A stretch of 14,121 bases of DNA from JBEIHI01 sp964655245 (GTDB lineage: Bacteria > Bdellovibrionota > UBA2394): positions 1 through 14,121 of the forward strand of contig CAZZLQ010000057.1 of NCBI GenBank assembly GCA_964655245.1, written 5' to 3'. The notes under the pieces were generated by a model that saw only the letters and a list, made by a program, of their open reading frames with translations, made no database searches and was not told where the DNA came from. The translations under genes and the position numbers were made by a program. This document shows positions 12,123 to 14,121 of the stretch, in pieces. Within the stretch, counting starts at the first letter, position 1. Each line of letters opens with the position of its first letter.

Positions 12123-12127
12123 AGGCA

Positions 12128-12134
12128 CCTCCCC
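12128..12134 (-). promoter_or_regulatory. Shine-Dalgarno site deciding the flaG start
   Basis: GGGGAGG on the minus strand lies five bases before ATG 12122 and overlaps the alternative GTG 12128, which favours the ATG. Confidence 0.75.
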
Positions 12135-12163
12135 AAACGTTGACTCTCACACTCAAAACATTC

Positions 12164-12203
12164 TTAACAAACTAAGCCTTGGACCCCCGAAGAGGTCCAA
12201 AGC
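12164..12203 (-). terminator. Rho-independent terminator after flagellin 1
   Basis: On the minus strand GCTTTGGACCTC (12192-12203) pairs along its whole 12 bases with GGGGTCCAAGGC (12176-12187), with two G-U pairs, around a stable UUCG tetraloop. TTAGTTTGTT follows. It starts nine bases past the flagellin stop, so flaG is expressed by read-through or from its own promoter. Confidence 0.85.
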
Positions 12204-12211
12204 CCAGTGAA

Positions 12212-13753
12212 TTAGAATCTCAAGAGCGAAAGAGCGATCTGGGAGGCGGCGTTGGCTTGACCCAACACAGCCACACCCGCTTGTTGCAGAATCTGTGATC
12301 GAGTCAATTCTGCAGTCTCCGCAGCGATATCCGCATCAACAATCTGCGAACGAGCGGCTGAGATATTCTCAAGCGTTACGCTAATGTTGTTACTGGTCGA
12401 TTCCAATCGGTTTTGAACCGCTCCAAGGTCTGCTCGAAGAGCTGTGACCTGTTGAAGAGCGGCATCAACAACGGCGAGAGCATCGGCAGCGGAATCAGTA
12501 CTCGTCAAATCGATTTTGTTAATCGCCGAGTTTGCGTTCACCGAATAGTTTCCTTGAGTGAAGCCCAAAAGACTTGTCGTTGTCACGCCAGTGATGTTGA
12601 TGTCTTTGGATGAGAGCAGTTTGATCGCACCAGTTCGAATAAACGTTCCACCCGTTGAGAAGCCAACAGCAGAAGTGTTCTCCGAAAACCAGCTTTGTCC
12701 ACCCAATGAATAGTTCGTGTTGTTCATGTTTGCGCCAGTCTCTGTTGCAAGAAACAAGGCAGTTCCAAAGGTAGTCACCGAACCAGCAGTGAATGCTCCT
12801 TGAGCCGACATCGTCAGGACAATGTTTCGACCGTCCTCTGCGACAAACTCAATATCAGCCGTGGTTCCTGACTTGATTCGAGCCGTGACACCAGTTGAGT
12901 TACTGAAGTCGTTCACAGCATCCACAAACTTTTGAGCAGTGTTGATACCAGTACCAGAAATGGTGACTCCGTTAATCTGAAAACCTGAATCAATAGATCC
13001 GTTGAAGCCAGAGAACTCTGTGTTTTTGACAAGTACGATGTTATCTTGCACTTCAGCCTTTACGCCGGTTGCAGACACCTTTTCATTGATCTGACTAGCA
13101 ATTGCGATCGCTGAATAGGCATTTCCTGCGGTGGAAACCTTATCATCCGAGGCAGAGGCTTGATCAATAGAAACCCCGTTGATTGAAAGACCCGAGGCCG
13201 AAGCTAAAAGACCTCCCTGGAATCCAGAAATGGTTGCCAAAGCACCAATGGATGAAGCCCGCGCATCTCCGATTTTGAATCCAATCGTTTCACCCTTGTT
13301 CACACCGACTTGAAGATTGGTGGTTTGGAACGATCCATCCAAAAGAGAAACGCCGTTAAATTGAGTTTGGCTTGCAATTCTCTGAAACTCTTCAATCAAG
13401 GCATCTTTTTCTGACTCAAGATAGTTTCTGTCAGTCACAGACAGAGTACCGTTGGCAGCTTGAATCGCCAATTCACGAAGACGCTGAGTAATGTTGGTGA
13501 TCTCAGAAAGAGCACCTTCAGCAGTGTTTAGGAATCCGATCGCATCGTTAGAGTTTCTAACAGCGACTCGAAGTCCTCGAACCTGAGATTGCAAACCTTC
13601 AGCAATAGCGAGACCGGCAGCGTCATCTCCAGCTCGGTTAATTCTCGAACCTGAAGACAATCGGTTCAAAGCTTTTCCTAAAGCTTTTGAAGTTGAATTT
13701 AAGTTCCTCTGCGCGTTAATCGAGAGGACGTTTGTGTTAATACGTAGACCCAT
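12212..13753 (-). CDS. fliC: Flagellin (filament subunit), with a large central insert
   Basis: The 513-residue protein has the conserved filament core at both ends. The N-terminal D0/D1 region (about 1-160) includes LNRLSSGSRINRAGDDAAGL (29-48) and QRLRELAIQAANG (90-102), the region that matches the TLR5-recognised segment of Salmonella flagellin. The C-terminal D1/D0 region (about 415-513) includes LGAVQNRLESTSNNI and ends in the usual SQIALSLLRF. The central 165-400 is a surface-exposed insert with two flagellin-IN-like units: SINGVSID...AIASQINEKVSATGVKAEV (190-235) and QINGVTISG...KFVDAVNDFSNSTGVTAR (259-292). Many bacteria in the suggested lineage have flagellins nearer 270-280 residues, so this one is large. 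GTGGAG lies about nine bases before the ATG. A second flagellin gene lies upstream. Confidence 0.96.
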   Translation of the reverse strand: MGLRINTNVLSINAQRNLNSTSKALGKALNRLSSGSRINRAGDDAAGLAIAEGLQSQVRGLRVAVRNSNDAIGFLNTAEGALSEITNITQRLRELAIQAANGTLSVTDRNYLESEKDALIEEFQRIASQTQFNGVSLLDGSFQTTNLQVGVNKGETIGFKIGDARASSIGALATISGFQGGLLASASGLSINGVSIDQASASDDKVSTAGNAYSAIAIASQINEKVSATGVKAEVQDNIVLVKNTEFSGFNGSIDSGFQINGVTISGTGINTAQKFVDAVNDFSNSTGVTARIKSGTTADIEFVAEDGRNIVLTMSAQGAFTAGSVTTFGTALFLATETGANMNNTNYSLGGQSWFSENTSAVGFSTGGTFIRTGAIKLLSSKDINITGVTTTSLLGFTQGNYSVNANSAINKIDLTSTDSAADALAVVDAALQQVTALRADLGAVQNRLESTSNNISVTLENISAARSQIVDADIAAETAELTRSQILQQAGVAVLGQANAASQIALSLLRF

Positions 13754-13820
13754 TTTTTAGTTCTCCACATTTTTCCCTAGTGATACCCATTCATACATGG
13801 CCAGGTCCAATGGCACGAGT

Positions 13821-13852
13821 AGCGCAATGCATTTGCGCTTAGTTGCAAATGC
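13821..13852 (-). promoter_or_regulatory. Two overlapping, mutually exclusive inverted repeats before flagellin 1
   Basis: Repeat A is AGCGCAA (13821-13827) with TTGCGCT (13833-13839). Repeat B is GCATTTGC (13829-13836) with GCAAATGC (13845-13852). Both have perfect arms and share 13829-13839, so only one can form at a time. They lie 68-99 bp before the flagellin ATG. If transcription starts near 13845, hairpin A would be in the mRNA leader and repeat B would straddle the start site. Confidence 0.5.
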
Positions 13853-13877
13853 CATCGGCAGGTACCTTAAAACGTGA
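13852..13877 (-). promoter_or_regulatory. Candidate sigma-28 (FliA) promoter of flagellin 1
   Basis: On the minus strand TCACGTTT (13870-13877) matches TAAAGTTT at six of eight bases. GCCGATGG (13852-13859) matches GCCGATAA at six of eight. The spacer is 10 bp against the usual 11. A late-class flagellar promoter is expected here. The leader would be about 90 nt. Confidence 0.4.
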
Positions 13878-13896
13878 AGGTTAGCTTTAACGATTT

Positions 13897-13940
13897 GCGT
13901 TAGACTTTGGGTTCTCTAAATAAGATTGAGAACTTAACGC
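13897..13940. repeat. Nested inverted repeat upstream of the flagellin 1 promoter
   Basis: GCGTTA (13897-13902) pairs with TAACGC (13935-13940), and inside it GTTCTC (13911-13916) pairs with GAGAAC (13928-13933). Read on the plus strand it is followed seven bases later by seven T, terminator-like, though no plus-strand gene is known upstream. A smaller repeat TAACG-ATTTG-CGTTA (13888-13902) overlaps its left edge. Confidence 0.45.
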
Positions 13941-14004
13941 AGTGAGATTTTTTTGTGATGCACGGAATCAGTCTTTGCTAGTGCAGAGCCCCAAAAGCAC
14001 GAAA

Positions 14005-14024
14005 GGGCGGCCTTAAGACCACCC
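14005..14024 (-). terminator. Hairpin terminator after flagellin 2
   Basis: On the minus strand GGGTGGTC (14017-14024) pairs with GGCCGCCC (14005-14012), with two G-U pairs, over the loop TTAA. It is followed by TTTCGTGCTTTT and lies about 40 bases past the flagellin 2 stop. Confidence 0.6.
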
Positions 14025-14062
14025 CCTCGCTGGGTCAATCAGTACGTATTTAGGAAGCTTTT

Positions 14063-14121
14063 CTAGAACCTCAACAGAGACAGTGCGATCTGCGAAGCTG
14101 AGTTCGCCTGGCCCAAGACCG
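14063..14121 (-). CDS. Second flagellin gene, C-terminal end only (cut by window edge)
   Basis: Reading in from the right edge, the last 18 whole codons give VLGQANSASQIALSLLRF and a TAG stop (14063-14065). This differs from the end of flagellin 1 only by Ser for Ala, so it is a tandem paralogue. This segment is the terminal D0 helix, which FliS binds before export and which lines the filament channel afterwards. The stop codon and downstream DNA differ from flagellin 1, so it is a diverged copy, not a recent exact duplication. The size of its central region cannot be seen. Confidence 0.93.
   Translation of the reverse strand, partial: VLGQANSASQIALSLLRF

Larger units (their letters stand above)
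13754..14062. other. 309-bp intergenic region between tandem flagellin genes
   Basis: No gene is seen here. On the minus strand it holds the terminator of flagellin 2 (14005-14024), a nested inverted repeat (13897-13940) and the candidate sigma-28 promoter (13852-13877). It also holds overlapping repeats (13821-13852), then the flagellin 1 leader and ribosome-binding site. A run of seven T on the plus strand lies at 13948-13954. Confidence 0.7.

Noticed and set aside
12123..12128. GTG start two codons upstream in flaG
   Set aside because: The Shine-Dalgarno sequence overlaps the GTG but is well spaced for ATG 12122.
11844..12143. Plus-strand 99-codon open frame opposite flaG
   Set aside because: It is antisense to a gene with clear FlaG family features, has no ribosome-binding site and no recognisable domain. 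Other antisense frames opposite ahpC, fliD and mglA were dismissed for the same reason.
13811..13826. Sigma-54-like GG-N10-GC pattern (TGGCAC start) on the plus strand
   Set aside because: The -12 half is poor (GCGCA), and it faces right, where the only gene lies on the opposite strand.

Overview
The window is ordinary chromosomal DNA from a flagellated, gliding-competent Gram-negative bacterium. The nearest fit from memory is the Bdellovibrionota or a neighbouring former deltaproteobacterial lineage. This rests on a Myxococcus-type MglA polarity GTPase, tandem flagellin genes beside fliD/fliS/flaG, an OmpA-family envelope protein with carboxypeptidase-regulatory-like repeats, and a habit of using CGA for arginine. 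No database search was possible, so the lineage is an inference. There is no transposase, integrase, phage gene or CRISPR array.

Left part (1-2845). After the tail of an unrecognised gene comes a compact peroxide-defence operon: a PerR-like Fur-family repressor, a 2-Cys peroxiredoxin (AhpC) and an AhpD-type reductant. Two PerR-box-like palindromes lie immediately upstream, one of them the core of a perfect 39-bp palindrome. A convergent O6-methylguanine-DNA methyltransferase gene overlaps the end of ahpD. It lies 17 nt behind a tRNA-Gly(GCC) gene on the same strand, and beyond the tRNA is a duplicated tRNA 5' end joined to a nested palindrome.

Middle part (2846-7700). A 693-residue OmpA-family protein is followed by an IscS/NifS-type cysteine desulfurase whose stop overlaps the start of recR (ATGA). 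Then come mglA and tRNA-Asn(GTT). The 3' end of tRNA-Asn plus 13 flanking bases is repeated exactly 81 bp downstream, an arrangement resembling an attachment-site scar.

Right part (7684-14121). A minus-strand class I O-methyltransferase and a plus-strand family 2 glycosyltransferase with TPR-like repeats diverge from a 55-bp region holding a 21-bp inverted repeat. The glycosyltransferase converges on a minus-strand flagellar filament cluster read in the order flagellin 2 (partial), flagellin 1 (513 aa), flaG, fliD, fliS. This encodes filament subunits, a FlaG-like protein, the cap and the flagellin export chaperone. Hairpin terminators follow both flagellin genes and a further hairpin separates flaG from fliD, so several separate transcripts are likely.

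I did not find a wholly new system. The observations most worth checking are the Cys-free PerR with its tandem operators, the two tRNA-end duplications, the possible flagellin-glycosylation role of the neighbouring glycosyltransferase, the mutually exclusive hairpins before flagellin 1, and the CGA codon habit.
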